A DNA stretch of 64,000 bases, taken from the NCBI GenBank assembly GCA_037127255.1, contig JBANSL010000012.1, positions 33,409,115-33,473,114 on the forward strand, given 5' to 3'. The stretch's first letter is position 1, and every line of letters begins with the position of its first letter. Source of the DNA: Persicaria tinctoria (Eukaryota; Streptophyta; Magnoliopsida; Caryophyllales; Polygonaceae). The position numbers and the translations under genes were made by a program. The notes under the pieces are model-generated. The model was not told the DNA's origin. It saw only the letters and a list, made by a program, of their open reading frames with translations, and made no database searches. Below are positions 1-12,100 of the stretch, in pieces.

Positions 1-376
1 CGACAAAGGGTCCTCGAGGTCGAGTTGAGTCCGGAGCTCGGGTTGTCTGGCTCTCTCGACCATGGTCTGTCGACCAGGCCTGCTTGTCTATGTCGAGTAA
101 GACTACTCGAGATCGAGTAGACCTGACTCTCAGACTTGTTCCGCTGCTTTGATCTTGGACTTCTGTAGCGATTTTCCGAGCTTTTCCGACCTTTTGTAGA
201 ATTGTTGTAAAATGCCTCGATTTCTGCGATTTAAACAGAAACTGGTGTAGATTCCATAATTTGGCAAATAAACATAAACTACATAGATTCTGTACTATCT
301 TAGCCCAAATGCATGAAATGTTTACAGAAATCGATATAAAAGTTACTGTAAAACATGGCAGATTCAGCTCACAACA
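1..376 (-). repeat. 3' LTR of TR-GAG element A, cut by window edge
   Basis: The segment ends in ...CTCACAACA at 376, the same terminus as the inverted LTR ending at 13405, and its first ~370 bases match 13028-13405 almost base for base. On the minus strand this is the start of an LTR (TGTTGTGAGC...). The next bases, AACACCCCATAC, are the complement of the weak G-rich polypurine tract. Most of this LTR lies left of the window. Several TCGANNTCGA motifs are present. Confidence 0.85.
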
Positions 377-2251
377 AACACCCCATACTTAAGCTTGCTT
401 GTCCTCAAGCAATACTTTTATTTGTCATTCAGGGGAAGAAATCAAAACTCTCAACATATCAGATTCATTCTTATATGTCCCTACAGTCAATTACCATCCT
501 CGAAAAGGTACTAGTTTCATAGATTCATGCATGTGCAATTATGTAAAAGCAATATCTACTCACAAAAGGAGGGTTATGCAAAAACATTCATAAGTGACAA
601 AGCATTGATAATCAAGAAGACTTTAATTTAAGCTCAAATAAGGAGTAGATTGGTAAAAGGCTAAAGGTGGGCAATTTTTGGCAATGTGGTGCTTAATGAT
701 TCGGGGAAATGGAGTATTTCCAAACTGTATTTCCGCATTCCTTCTCCGTATGATTCATCACCTTTCATAATGCTTTTATTCATAATAATGCTTTTATCTC
801 TCTAACCTCAGCACTGCCTTCTCGCGAGTCGCAAACATGGGTGTCATGAATGGCCCCGGATACTTAGTGCTTTGGACTCCTCACAATGTGTCCCATCTCT
901 CCAAACTATTATCTCAGAGAGCAGGGTCAATCTACCTTTATCTCCTGAGGTGATTGGATTTTCTTTCACTCATTAAATTTTCCATATATTTCAAACAATT
1001 TCCTTCCAAACTCCAATAATGATAATAATCACAACAACCATATAACATCTCCATAATGTAACATCATTCTCAACATAATCCCCGGATAAGGTAAAGAATG
1101 GCAATATTTAGATCATGTGGAGAAATATTTGAAATAAGGCATATTATGGCTCTTGTGATGCATAAGCATAGGTAAGGCTAGGAGCTTTAACAAATGAGCA
1201 TTATATGGAAATATAAAGTCCTCCATCATTTTATCATGCAACATGTCAAAAGCAACTTCAAAGTTTTACCTCCTTTCATGGTTTTCAAGAAAATATGCAC
1301 TTCATTGTGACTTCCCTTTACTAGGAAATTTCATGCTATATCTCTAATGAATCCAATTTTGCATCGTCGAGTTCAATATAAGCTTCCATGACATTATTCA
1401 AAAATTTCAAATTTTCAATGGGGGTCATTTTTCTCAATTTTTGGAAAATATGCATATAAGCACATAATTCAAATAATATCTTCCAAAAATAGCCATGTAG
1501 CAATTCCAAGAAATAGTGCACATATGTGTAATATGATCAAATAAATCAAATATGCATAATGTAAGCCCTTCCCCCACCCCATACTTAAAATTTACAGTGT
1601 CCCCACTGTATAAAATCAAATAAAAGCAAGAGTAAAGGAAGGAACTCACAAGATCTTGTCGAGGAGCACAAAACTACGTAGGTCGAGTTGGTGGCTAGTC
1701 GACATCGAGTACGGTCTACTCGATCTCGAGTTGGCTCTGCTCTGCGTCTAGTGAAATCAGAAGTCGAGGAGCAATCTGGGCTTGTCGACATCGAGTTGGC
1801 CTACTCGATGTCGAGGAGTGTTTGGGCTTCTCCTCCTCGTCGTCGTCGACTTGGCCTTCGTCGATTCCGACTGATTTTCAGGGACTTCTTCTTTCCACCC
1901 TTCGCGATCCTTATATGCTCACCGACCTAAAAGTGTTAGATTGCCCAAAAACAAGACTATCCATATGAAGTATTCTAAAAGACATAAAACCAAAACCAAA
2001 AACAAAAACCAAAAACTAAAAAGTTCAAAAGTCCCAAAAAATAAATGTCTATTTACAAGCTCTAGATTTTATAGTCGCTAGGCCAACTTCTCCGTTTGTG
2101 CTCAAGGACCATCATTTTTGTGGGGCCTACTCATGCTTGGCCCTTCTCCTGGATCATCTAGGTCCTGATGGTAGTATTCAAGCTCAGCTGATAGGTGTTT
2201 GCTTGCATCATCTCCTTTCTCCTTCTTCCTCTTCCTTCTAGCCTTCAATTT
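377..2251 (-). mobile_element. Element A internal 3' non-coding region
   Basis: This stretch lies between the gag-protease stop and the 3' LTR and holds no recognisable gene. A complete autonomous Athila-type element would have reverse transcriptase, RNase H and integrase after protease; none is visible here. Positions 377-1370 are homologous, inverted, to 6433-7420, and direct homologues occur at 50317-51330 and 57320-58330 in elements C and B. TCGANNTCGA motifs cluster at about 1680-1815. Confidence 0.7.
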
Positions 2252-4906
2252 CTACAAATTCTCTCGCCACGGTGTTTTAGTTCCCTTTAAATCATTAAAT
2301 TTTTTATTTATGGACTGAGGGGGAGTAGAATTCATACCTGAACTTACCTGTTCGGACCCAAAACAGACATTTTTGGGCTTGGGGCTACTCGATGTCGAGT
2401 AAGGGTGGTCGAGGTCGAGTAGGGGGACCCCATACTTAGGCTCCTGGCAAGTCTTAGGCTCAGTGGAGTTGGTCGAGATTGACGAGGGCTCGTCGATGTC
2501 GAGGAGAGGCTTTGTCGAGATCGAGTTGATCTTGTCGATCTCGAGTACAGGCTCGGCCTTCTCCTTCGCTGTTTGCTCAGTCCCGTCGATGCTGATGCTT
2601 TTCACCTCCAGCCAAGAAATTTCTTCTTTTGCAGGGCCAAAAGAGAAATCCAAAACCTCATCGCCTATGGTGAAGGTGAGCGACCTATTCTTGACACTGA
2701 TTCTGGCATCTGCAGTAGCTAAAAATGGTCTACCAAGAATAATAGGGCTAGTAGGATCTTCAGCACAATCAATAATAAGGAAATCAGCTGGAACAAAGAA
2801 TTTACCAACTTGGACAGGGACATTTTCAACTATTCATGTAGGGATGACTACCGTATTATTTGCCATATATAATTTAGCATCCACAAGTTCTATGCATCAT
2901 ATTTTAACTTTCCTCCAAATTGATAAAGGCATGATGCTCACACTTGCTCCTAAATCACATAGAGAATCATACTTAAATTGACCAAAGCCCACAGTAACAG
3001 AAAACTTACCTGGGTCAAGCCTCTTTTTAGGGAAGTGGAGTACTTTGCATTCGCCTGCGATCTCCGAGATGGACCGCTTCTTGCTGAGTATATCCTTTAG
3101 GAATTTGACATAGCCAGGCATCTCTTGCAGAGCTTCTGTAAAAGGAATAGAAAAGTTTAGCTCTTGCAACAAATTGACAAATCTAATAAATCTGCCCGCA
3201 GTGGGGTCTTTAAGAGATTTAGAAGGGAAAGGAAGTGGCTTTTTCTGTTTCGGAGCCAGATCAGCCGTCGGAGATGCTGCAGAGTCGTCGACGTCGGCCA
3301 GAGGCTTCTCCACATCGAGTAAGGGCTTGTCGAGATCGACCAAGGTCTTGTCGACCTCGAGTTGGCTCGTCGACCTCGAGTTGCTAGTCTGTGCGGTGGA
3401 GTCCGAGGTCAGCTTCTGGTCTTGGTCGAGTACAGTGCTTGTCGAGGTCGAGTTGGGCTCCTCGAGATCGAGTTGGTTCTGCTCTGTCTCGAGTTGCTGC
3501 TCTGCGTCGCCTTGCTATTTTCCGACCTCTGGCTCGTGTATTTGATGCCCACTCCTGAGTTTGATGGCTGCGACGTGTCCGGTTGTCCCTTTAGGATTTG
3601 GTTCTGTCTGCCCAGGGAGCTTGCCGGATTGTCATGGGATCTGTGCAGCAATCTGTCCCATCTGAGTCTCAATCCCCTTCTTCCAGATGTCCAGTTCCCC
3701 AAATTTGGTGGTGATGTTCTGGAACTAGTTGTTGATGGTGCCCTGATTTCGTCGCATTTCCTCAAGGATCAGTTGCAGATCATCCTTTCTTTGATCCCTT
3801 TCTGGATGTCCAGGAGCTCTGTAGGGTGGGGGATTCCTAGGGGTACCCTGATTCCATTGCTGTTGATAGGGCCTTTGATCCCCCATATAGCGATTAGGAC
3901 CCCCAGCATACGCTACTTCCTCATGTGTTTCTGCCATTCTGACTTGCTCTGTATGTGGGCACTCAGTAGTGGTGTGCCTCTGTGATCCGCATTCGATGCA
4001 AGGCTGATTGACAGATAGATATTTGACTTGCTTGAGGAGCTTGCAATTCTGGTCTCTGTAGAACTGCTCCCTGACATCTGGGTCAATCTCCTTTGCTGGC
4101 TCATATAGTGGCATAGATGGTGCTGGCCTGGCGCAGGAGTTCTCATCATAGTTTGAAGTAGACCCATACTTGTTGTCGTAGGTGGTGAGCTTGTCCAGTA
4201 CACCCCACGCGTCAACTGGTGGCATCGTCAGAAACTCATAGCGAGTATAATGATTGATTCTGTCCTTGGTGCCTTGATCAAGAGAGTTGAAGAAGATCTC
4301 TTGAATGACGTAGGGCGGCTGTCCATGAGTAGGGCAAGATCGCAGAAGATCCTTGTAGCGTTCCCATGCCTTTGCCAGCGGTTCCCCTTGCTTCTGTTTG
4401 AAGGCGGTGATTCTTTGGCGGAGATGCGCTGTTTTGGCGGGTGGGAAGAATTTATTCAGAAATTCTTTCTCTACTTGGGCCCAGGTGGTGAGTGATCTCG
4501 GCTTCAGCCCTTCCAGCCATTTTAGTGCAGGACTAGCGAGAGACCAGCGAAAAGCTTTCATCTTGACATATTCCAGCTTGGTACCTTCATCAAGAGTACG
4601 GCACATGTCGGAAAAATTAGTAATATGCTCAAGAGGGCACTCATTAAATCTACCATAAAAGGCATTAATTTTAAGTTCTATAAGAAACTGAGTGCGAATT
4701 TCAAAAGAATTATCAGGGATTAGAATCGCCGATTCAGGCACGACGAGCGTTGGATGCATATAATCCTCTGCAGTAGTTGGATATTGGGCAAGCTCAGCTT
4801 GTGCTTGTTCCCTTGCTGCTATCTCAGCGGCGATAGTAGCATCCTTAGCGGCTAGTTCCCTTGTAAGCCTCTGTATCAGCTGCTCCTGTGTCTCAGCAGC
4901 CGCCAT
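2252..4906 (-). pseudogene. gag-protease of Athila-like TR-GAG element A, broken by stops
   Basis: The reading frame starts at the ATG ending at 4906 (MAAAETQEQL...). It holds a retrotransposon gag core (about residues 85-240: FYGRFNECPLEHI, LNKFFPPAK, WERYKDLLRSCP) and a CCHC zinc knuckle at about residues 303-316 (CIECGSQRHTTTEC). A TAG at 3725 ends the first 393 residues where element B has CAG (Gln). The same frame continues past it to a retropepsin-like domain with DLGAS near 2942-2956 and ILGRPF near 2730-2745, ending at 2252. Gag packages the element RNA and protease would mature it. At least one more in-frame stop lies inside the protease part. Between knuckle and protease, and after protease, the frame is filled with TCGANNTCGA motifs that translate to DLD/DID and SIS/STS-rich peptide. 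No polymerase follows. Confidence 0.85.
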
Positions 4907-5055
4907 GGCTCTCTGTATTCAAGTTCGGATGTGTAGAAGGCGCTATGGTTCGTCTAAGCCGTCAAACTCAGGTGGTTGACCAGAACGGCGCATACACCTG
5001 CAAGTAGCTTCAAGGTAGATGTGAAATTCTAACTACCTAAGGCGCGAATGACAGC

Positions 5056-5073
5056 TTCCCCGGCAACGACGCA
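5056..5073 (-). other. Primer-binding site of element A (tRNA-Asp type, mutated)
   Basis: The minus strand reads TGCGTCGTTGCCGGGGAA. This resembles the tRNA-Asp-complementary site seen intact in element B (TGGCGCCGTTGCCGGGGA), with substitutions and a deleted base. It lies five bases inside the LTR end at 5079, as expected for minus-strand DNA priming. Confidence 0.8.
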
Positions 5074-5078
5074 AATTT

Positions 5079-6432
5079 TGTTGTAGGAGGAAATCGAGTT
5101 CAAAATACAGAAATATAATTCAAACCAGACTATGCCTACGCAAAATAAATACAAGACCTCCTCCTGATGTAGCAGCGGAAGTCAGGATCGATCCACGAGT
5201 AAGCGTGTCAGCGGATCCTAGGCAGCAATGGAATCTCACGGACAGAAGTCGGCAACAGGTGCTCGAGCTCGAGTACAGCAACTCGACAGAAGCTCAAACA
5301 GTCGAACACAGCAGCACAGGTCGACAAGGGGTGGTCGATCTCGACCAGAAGCTACTTGAGGTCGAGTAAGCTTCGTCGATATCGAGTTGGGGCTTGTCGA
5401 TTCCTGTACACTTTAAGCAACAGCGACTCTAGGTCGAGAATCAGCAATTTGAGGTCGACTAAGGTAAGTCGAGATCGAGTAGAGCAGGGAACGAAAACGA
5501 ACAAAAATAAAGAAAAGTAAAAACAAATGCTTTTGGGGTTTCGAACTAAACTGAATGTAAAAGACTTCCAAGATTGGGGTTTGCAACGACAATAACCAAG
5601 CATGCATAAGGTAGAACCAAACAGATTATCATATAATTCGCATTAAAGGACTAAGCTTTCGCCTTTTCCAACAATTAGACAACTCTCTCAAGAAACCCTA
5701 ATTGTCTCTACTATAATCCAAGTTGTTAGCATGGATCTCCATTAGATGGGCAATAAACACATCAACAAGTAGGGAAACGCTCAAAATATGATAAAGGTCG
5801 GATCTTTACCTCAAATATGCATGGCTATCGTCGGGCTCGCCCCAACCCTAGAAGTGGGTTGACTACTCGCGCTCCATCGCAATCACAGACATCATTGATT
5901 GAAAGAAAACAACTTGCATAAAAAATAAACAAAAGTTTACAACCGCTTGAAGCCAATTCCGCTCTCGCTTCACAACTCCAATCGGCCGCTCACTCTCTTT
6001 CTTTCTCTCCTACTACTTCCCCTATCGAAAATTGAATCTAACTGGAATTGAATGCTTAAAACTGAGCCCCTAGGGCTTTATTTATAGCCTTCATTCCCTA
6101 GCTATTCTAGGAAAGAAGATATCTATCTTTATCTAAAACTATATCTAAAGTGCTCAATGATAATTAAAATGTTTAAAGGAATTAATTCTTAAATGGAAAA
6201 GATAAAATTAATTATGGTAGGTCTTCATGTCTTGATAGATCTTGTCTCCTCTTGGATAGAACTTGATAGATCGGGATAGAATCTTCCGCCTTCGCGCCCA
6301 AGCGACTCCAACTCTACTCGGACAAGGCTAGTCGAGAAGCTGCTAGACACGGTCTCTACTCGACCTCGAGTTGGGTCACTCGACCTCGAGTAAGGCTTGA
6401 CTCCTCGGGTGGCTTCTGCTCGATGTGGCTCG
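5079..6432 (-). repeat. 5' LTR of element A, truncated
   Basis: It begins TGTTGTAGGAGG (complement of the LTR 3' end). It carries a minus-strand TATA-like CTATAAATAAAG at 6076-6087 and matches the LTR at 9181 onward until GGTGGCTTCTGCTCGATGTGGCTCG. It then stops abruptly at 6429-6432 and joins inverted internal sequence. The shared CTCG at the joint is a microhomology. The distal ~600 bp of LTR expected from the other copies are missing. Confidence 0.8.
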
Positions 6433-7420
6433 ACGATGCAAAATTGGATTCATTAGAGATATAGCATGAAAATGCCTAGTAAAGGGAAGTTACAATGAAG
6501 TGCATATTTTCTTGAAAACCATGAAAGGAGGTAAAATTTGAAGTTGCTTTTGACATGTTGCATGATAAAATGATGGAGGACTTTATATTTCCATATAATG
6601 CTCATTTGTTTAAATTCCTAGCCTTACCTATGCTTATGCATCACAAAAGCCATAATATGCCTTATTTAAATTATTGCTCCACGTGATCTAAATATTTGCC
6701 ATTCTTTACCTTATCCGGGGATTTTTTGAGAATGATGTTACATTATGGAGATGTTATATAGTTGTTGTGATTATTATCATTATTGGAGTTTGGAAGGAAA
6801 TTGTTTGAAATATATGGAAAATTTAATGAGTGAAAGAAAATCCAATCACCTCAGGAGATAAAGGTAGATTGACCCTGCTCTCTGAGATAATAGTTTGGAG
6901 AGATGGGACACATTGTGAGGAGTCCAAAGCACTAAGTATCCGGGGCCATTCATGACACCCATGTTTGCGACTCGCGAGAAGGCAGTGCTGAGGTCAGAGA
7001 GGTAAAAGCAATATTATGAATAAAAGCAATATGAAAGGTGATGAATCAAATGGAGAAGGAATGTGGAAATACAGTTTGGAAAGTACTCCATTTCCCCGGA
7101 TCATTAGCACCACATTGCCAAAATTTGCCCACCTTTAGCCTTTTACCAATCTACTCCTTATTTGAGCTTAAATTAAAGTCTTCTTGATTATCAATGCTTT
7201 GTCACATAAAATGTTTTGCATAACCCTCCTTTTGTGAGTAGATGTTGCTTTGGTATAATTGCACATGCATGAATCTGTGACACTAGTACCTTTTCGAGGA
7301 TGGTAATTGATTGCAGGGACATATAAAAATGAATCTGAGATGTTGAAAGTTTTGATTTCTTCCCCTGAATGACAATTAAAAGTATTGCTTGAGGACAAGC
7401 AAGCTTAAGTATGGGGTGTT
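6429..7420 (+). mobile_element. Inverted copy of element A 3' internal region
   Basis: This is the reverse complement of about 377-1365, reading toward a plus-strand polypurine-like AAGTATGGGGTGTT directly before the LTR at 7421. It contains no coding sequence. Its left edge joins a truncated minus-strand LTR, so it is a rearrangement product, not a separate complete insertion. Confidence 0.8.
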
Positions 7421-9168
7421 TGTTGTGAGCCTAATTTGCCATGTTTTAGATATACTTTTATATCGATTTCTGTATACATTGCATTCATATGGGCTTAGAT
7501 AATACAGAATCTATGTAGTTTGTGTTTATTTGCCAAATTATGGAATCTACACCAGTTTCTGTTTAATTCGCAGAAATTGAGTCATTTACAGCAATTCTAC
7601 AGAAAGTCGGAAAGGCTCGGAAAATCGCTACAAAAGTCCAAGATCAAAGCAGCGGAACAAGTCTGAGAGTCAGGTCTACTCGACCTCGAGTAGTCTTACT
7701 CGACATAGACAAGCAGGCCTGGTCGATAGACCATGGTCGAGAGAGCCAGGCAACCCGAGCTCCGGACTCAACTCGACCTCGAGGACCCTTTGTCGAGGTC
7801 GACGAAGCCACAGCACTAGATTCGGAGTCCATCGAGGAGAGCTACTCGAGAAACCCTAGTCGGCGAGCCACCTTACTCGAGGTCGACTAGGGCTTGTCGA
7901 GATCGACGAGCACCTGAGTCCTTGTCCGAGCCAGTCGAGCACACCGACCCGAGGAGGCCTTGTCGATGGCCAACAGTACTCGAGATCGACGAGAGGTGAT
8001 CGAGGTCGACAAGAGCCCAGGAGCCAGATCCGAGCCACATCGAGCAGAAGCCACCCGAGGAGTCCAGCCTTACTCGAGGTCGAGTGACCCAACTCGAGCT
8101 CGAGTAGAGACCGTGTCCAGCAGCTTCTCGACTAGCCTTGTCCGAGTAGAGTTGGAGTTCCTTGAGCGCAAAGGCGAAGATTCTATCCGATTTGATCAAG
8201 TTCTATCTAAGAGGAGACAAGATCTATCAAGACATGAAGACCTACCATAATTAGTTTTATCTTTTCCATTTAAGATTTAATTCCTTTAAACATTTTAATT
8301 ATCATTGAGCACTTTAGAGATAGTTTTAGATAAGAGATAGATATCTTCTTTCCTAGAATAGCTAGGGAATGAAGCCTATAAATAAAGCCCTAGGGGCTGG
8401 TTTTTCAGGCATTCAATTTTTCAGTAGGAGAAGTAGTAGGGGAGAAAGAGAGAGAGAGTGAGCGGCCGATTGGAGTTGTGAAGCGAGAGCAGAATTGGCT
8501 TCAAGCGGTTGTAAACTTTGGTTTATTTTTATGCAAGTAGTTTTCTTTCAATCAATGATGTCTGTGATTGCAATGGAGCGCGAGTAGTCAACCCACTTCT
8601 AGGGTTGGGGCGAGCCCGGCGATAGCCATAAATAATTGAGGTAAAGATCGAACCTTTGTCATATTATGAGCATTTTCCTACTTGTTGATGTGTTTATTGC
8701 CCATCTAATGGAGATCCATGCTAACAACTTGGATTATAAACATAAAATCAGTAGAGACAATTAGGGTTCCTTGAGAGAGTTGTCTAATTGTTGGAAAAGG
8801 CGAAAGCTTAATCCTTTAATGCGAATCACATGATTATTTGTTTGATTCTGCCTTATGCATGCTTGGTTATCATTGTTGCAAACACCAATCTTGGAAGTCT
8901 TTTACATTCAGTTTAGTTCGAAACCCCGAAAGCATTTGTTTTTACTTTTCTTTATTTGTTTTGTTCCCCGCCCTTACTCGATCTCGACTTACCTTAGTCG
9001 ATCTCGAGTACACTAATTCCCGATCTAGCATCGCTGTAGCTTATCCTGTGCAGGAGATCGACAGAGACAACTCGACATCGACTTACCTTAGTCGATTTCT
9101 GTATACATTGCATTCATATTTGGTTTGATTTATATTTTATATTTTAAACTCGATTTCCTCCTACAACA
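7421..9168 (+). repeat. Plus-strand LTR, left arm of palindrome
   Basis: It runs from TGTTGTGAGC to CCTACAACA with TG..CA ends. It is the inverse of the LTR at 9181-13405 but lacks about 210 bp between positions ~9085 and 9100, which the right arm keeps as ~9285-9500. Paired TACTCGANNTCGAGTA-type motifs are dense at 7675-8110. Over the stretch around 8838-9060 the encoded shadow peptide differs from the right arm at only two residues, so the two arms are recently related. Confidence 0.85.
8376..8386 (+). promoter_or_regulatory. LTR TATA box
   Basis: CTATAAATAAA lies in the middle of the plus-strand LTR. The same box is conserved on the minus strand in the family LTRs at 6076-6087, 11708-11719, 46295-46306, 56459-56470 and 63084-63095. 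It fits an LTR pol II promoter, but activity is not shown. Transcription from here would run right through the palindrome centre. Confidence 0.55.
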
Positions 9169-9180
9169 AAATTGCAATTT
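9169..9180. other. Palindrome centre AAATTGCAATTT
   Basis: Two LTRs meet tail to tail through this perfect 12-bp palindrome. Each half (AAATTG) is the short spacer plus the first PBS base that normally follows the LTR end, as in element B at 62092-62096. Both arms therefore break at the same base of the PBS, rather than one LTR having inserted beside another. Confidence 0.85.
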
Positions 9181-12100
9181 TGTTGTAGGAGGAAATCGAG
9201 TTCAAAATATAAAGTATAATTCAAACCAGACTATGCCCACGCAAAATAAATACAAGACCTCCTCCTGATGTAGCAGCGGAAGTCAGGATCGATCCACGAG
9301 GAAGCGTGTCAGCGGATCCTAGGTAGTGGTGGAATCTCACGGGCAGAAGTCGACAACAGGTGCTCGAGCTCGACTAGGGTCAGTCGACAGAAGCTCGGGC
9401 AGTCGAACAAGGCAGGAGTCCTCGGCAAAAGCTACTCGATGTCGACAAAGGCTACTCGATGTCGAGTAAGACTGGTCGATGTCGAGTTGTCTCTGTCGAT
9501 CTCCTGCACAGGATAAGCTACAGCGATGCTAGATCGGGAATTAGTGTACTCGAGATCGACTAAGGTAAGTCGAGATCGAGTAAGGGCAGGGAACAAAACA
9601 AATAAAGAAAAGTAAAAACAAATGCTTTCGGGGTTTCGAACTAAACTGAATGTAAAAGACTTCCAAGATTGGGGTTTGCAACAACGATAACCAAGCATGC
9701 ATAAGGCAGAATCAAACAAATAATCATGTTATTCGCATTAAAGGATTAAGCTTTCGCCTTTTCCAACAATTAGACAACTCTCTCAAGGAACCATAATTGT
9801 CTCTACTGATTTTATGTTTATAATCCAAGTTGTTAGCATGGATCTCCATTAGATGGGCAATAAACACATCAACAAGTAGGAAAATGCTCATAATATGACA
9901 AAGGTTCGATCTTTACCTCAAATATGCATGGCTATCGCCGGGCTCGCCCCAACCCTAGAAGTGGGTTGACTACTCGCGCTCCATCGCAATTACAGACATC
10001 ATTGATTGAAAGAAAACTACTTGCATAAAAATAAAACAAAGTTTACAACCGCTTGAAGCCAATTCCGCTCTCGCTTTACAACTCCAATCGGCCGCTCACT
10101 CTCTCTCTCTTTCTCCCCTACTACTTCTCCTACTGAAAAATTGAATGCCTGAAAAACCAGCCCCTAGGGCTTTATTTATAGGCTTCATTCCCTAGCTATT
10201 CTAGGAAAGAAGATATTTATCTCTTATATAAAACTATCTCTAAAGTGCTCAATGATAATTAAAATGTTTAAAGGAATTAAATCTTAAATGGAAAAGATAA
10301 AACTAATTATGGTAGGTCTTCATGTCTCGATAGATCTTGTCTCCTCTTGGATAGAACTTGATCAAATCGGATAGAATCTTCGCCTTTGCGCTCAAGGAAC
10401 TCCAACTCTACTCGGACAAGGCTGGTCGAGAAGCTGTTGGACACGGTCTCTACTCGACCTCGAGTTGGGTCACTCGACCTCGAGTAAGGCTGGACTCCTC
10501 GGGTGGTGTTGTTGTAGGAGTAAGTCAAGTATGGAATAAGATATAGTTCAGATAGACTCCCCTGTCTCAGCAAATAATTACAAGACTTCCTCCCGTTGTA
10601 GTAAGAGTAAAGTCAGGATCGAATCCACGAGGAAGTACGTCAGCAGTTCTCAGGTAGCTATCAGATTCTCACAAAAGCAGTAAAAGACAGAAATGCAGAA
10701 ACAGAAATAAACCCGGCAAGGGCAACTAAAGCAAATAAATAAAAGACAGAAAACAAGAAAGCAAAACAAAGAACAAAGCAAAAACGAATGCAAAGACAGA
10801 AACTAACTCGAGGACACAGAAGCTAGTCGAAGTCGACAAGCTGTCCTCTAGGTCGATAAGACCGTAGCAGAAAACAGTAAACAAAAGCAAAAGCAAACAA
10901 CTCGACAAGCAAGGATCAACTCGACCTCGACAACAGTAACTCGATCTCGAGTAGAAACTGTAAACACAGAAACTGGAAATCGAAGAAAACAGAAGAAAAC
11001 AACTCGACCTAGACCAAACTGTACTCGACCTCGACAAGAGCAACTCGAGATCGATGAGAGACTGGTCTATGTCGACTAGAAACAGAAAAATAACAGAAAC
11101 CTTAAATGCAAATGCTTTTCGAACACAGAACACAGATTTCGATGAAATAAATCAATAAACTAAAGACTTCCAAGGCTAGGGTTTCGACACCACAACGATA
11201 ACCATGCAAAACAACACATAAAGGCATAAAAGATCATGCTTTCCATCAAATAACTTTCGTTATTAACAACTAGGCACATAGAGGCTCTCGCATAAATCCT
11301 AATTGTTACTAACCCTTTTCACATAATTAATCCAAGTTGCATTAAATTCACTCTCGCTTCAATAATACAAACAAGGATCACCTTCAACTCTCGCAAAAGA
11401 ATCATGCTCTTAGGGATAGAAGACAAATCGCATAAAAATCTGACCTTTATCGCATCGCCTCACATGGCCACCGTCGGGCTCACCCCAGCCCCAGAAGTGG
11501 GTGGACTACTCACGCCTCATCGCAATAACAGACATCTTTGAATTGATGGAAAGAAACTTGCATTAAACAAACTAAATTCAAAGCTTTTTACAATTCTGGC
11601 AATCAACTGTCGCAAACCGCCAAAACCCTAAAAACCTTAGAACTCCTAAACTACTACTTGTCTCTCAATTGAATGTATGTAAGATGCCTAATGCTCAGCC
11701 CCTAGGGCTTTATTTATAGTGCTCCAATCCCGCTAATCTAGGATAGAACATCTATATCTATATCTAAAATTATATCTATAATGCTTAATGATAAATAAAT
11801 GCTTAAAAGGAATTATATCTAAAAAAGGAAAAGATAAAACTAATTAAGGTAGTCTTCATGATGTTGATAGATTCCGCCTTCCATGGATAGACTTGATAGA
11901 CTTCGGATAGAATTCAGCAACTTCGCGCCCAAGCAACCTCAAGTCTACTCGGATTAGACAAGTCGACGACGCTTCTGGAACTGGTCTCTTGTCGAGCTCG
12001 ACCTCGCCTCCTTGAGCTCGAGTAAGGTGGCTCGTCATGGCTTCGTCTGGCTCGATGTGGCTCGTCATGGTCACTGGTGCTTCGTCGATCTCGACTTTAG

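Noticed and set aside
8838..9128. 96-aa ORF conserved in several LTRs (8838, 9432 and a related frame at 5352)
   Set aside because: It lies in the LTR and overlaps TCGANNTCGA motifs. The conservation follows LTR identity, and the related frame at 5352 is diverged without sign of protein constraint.
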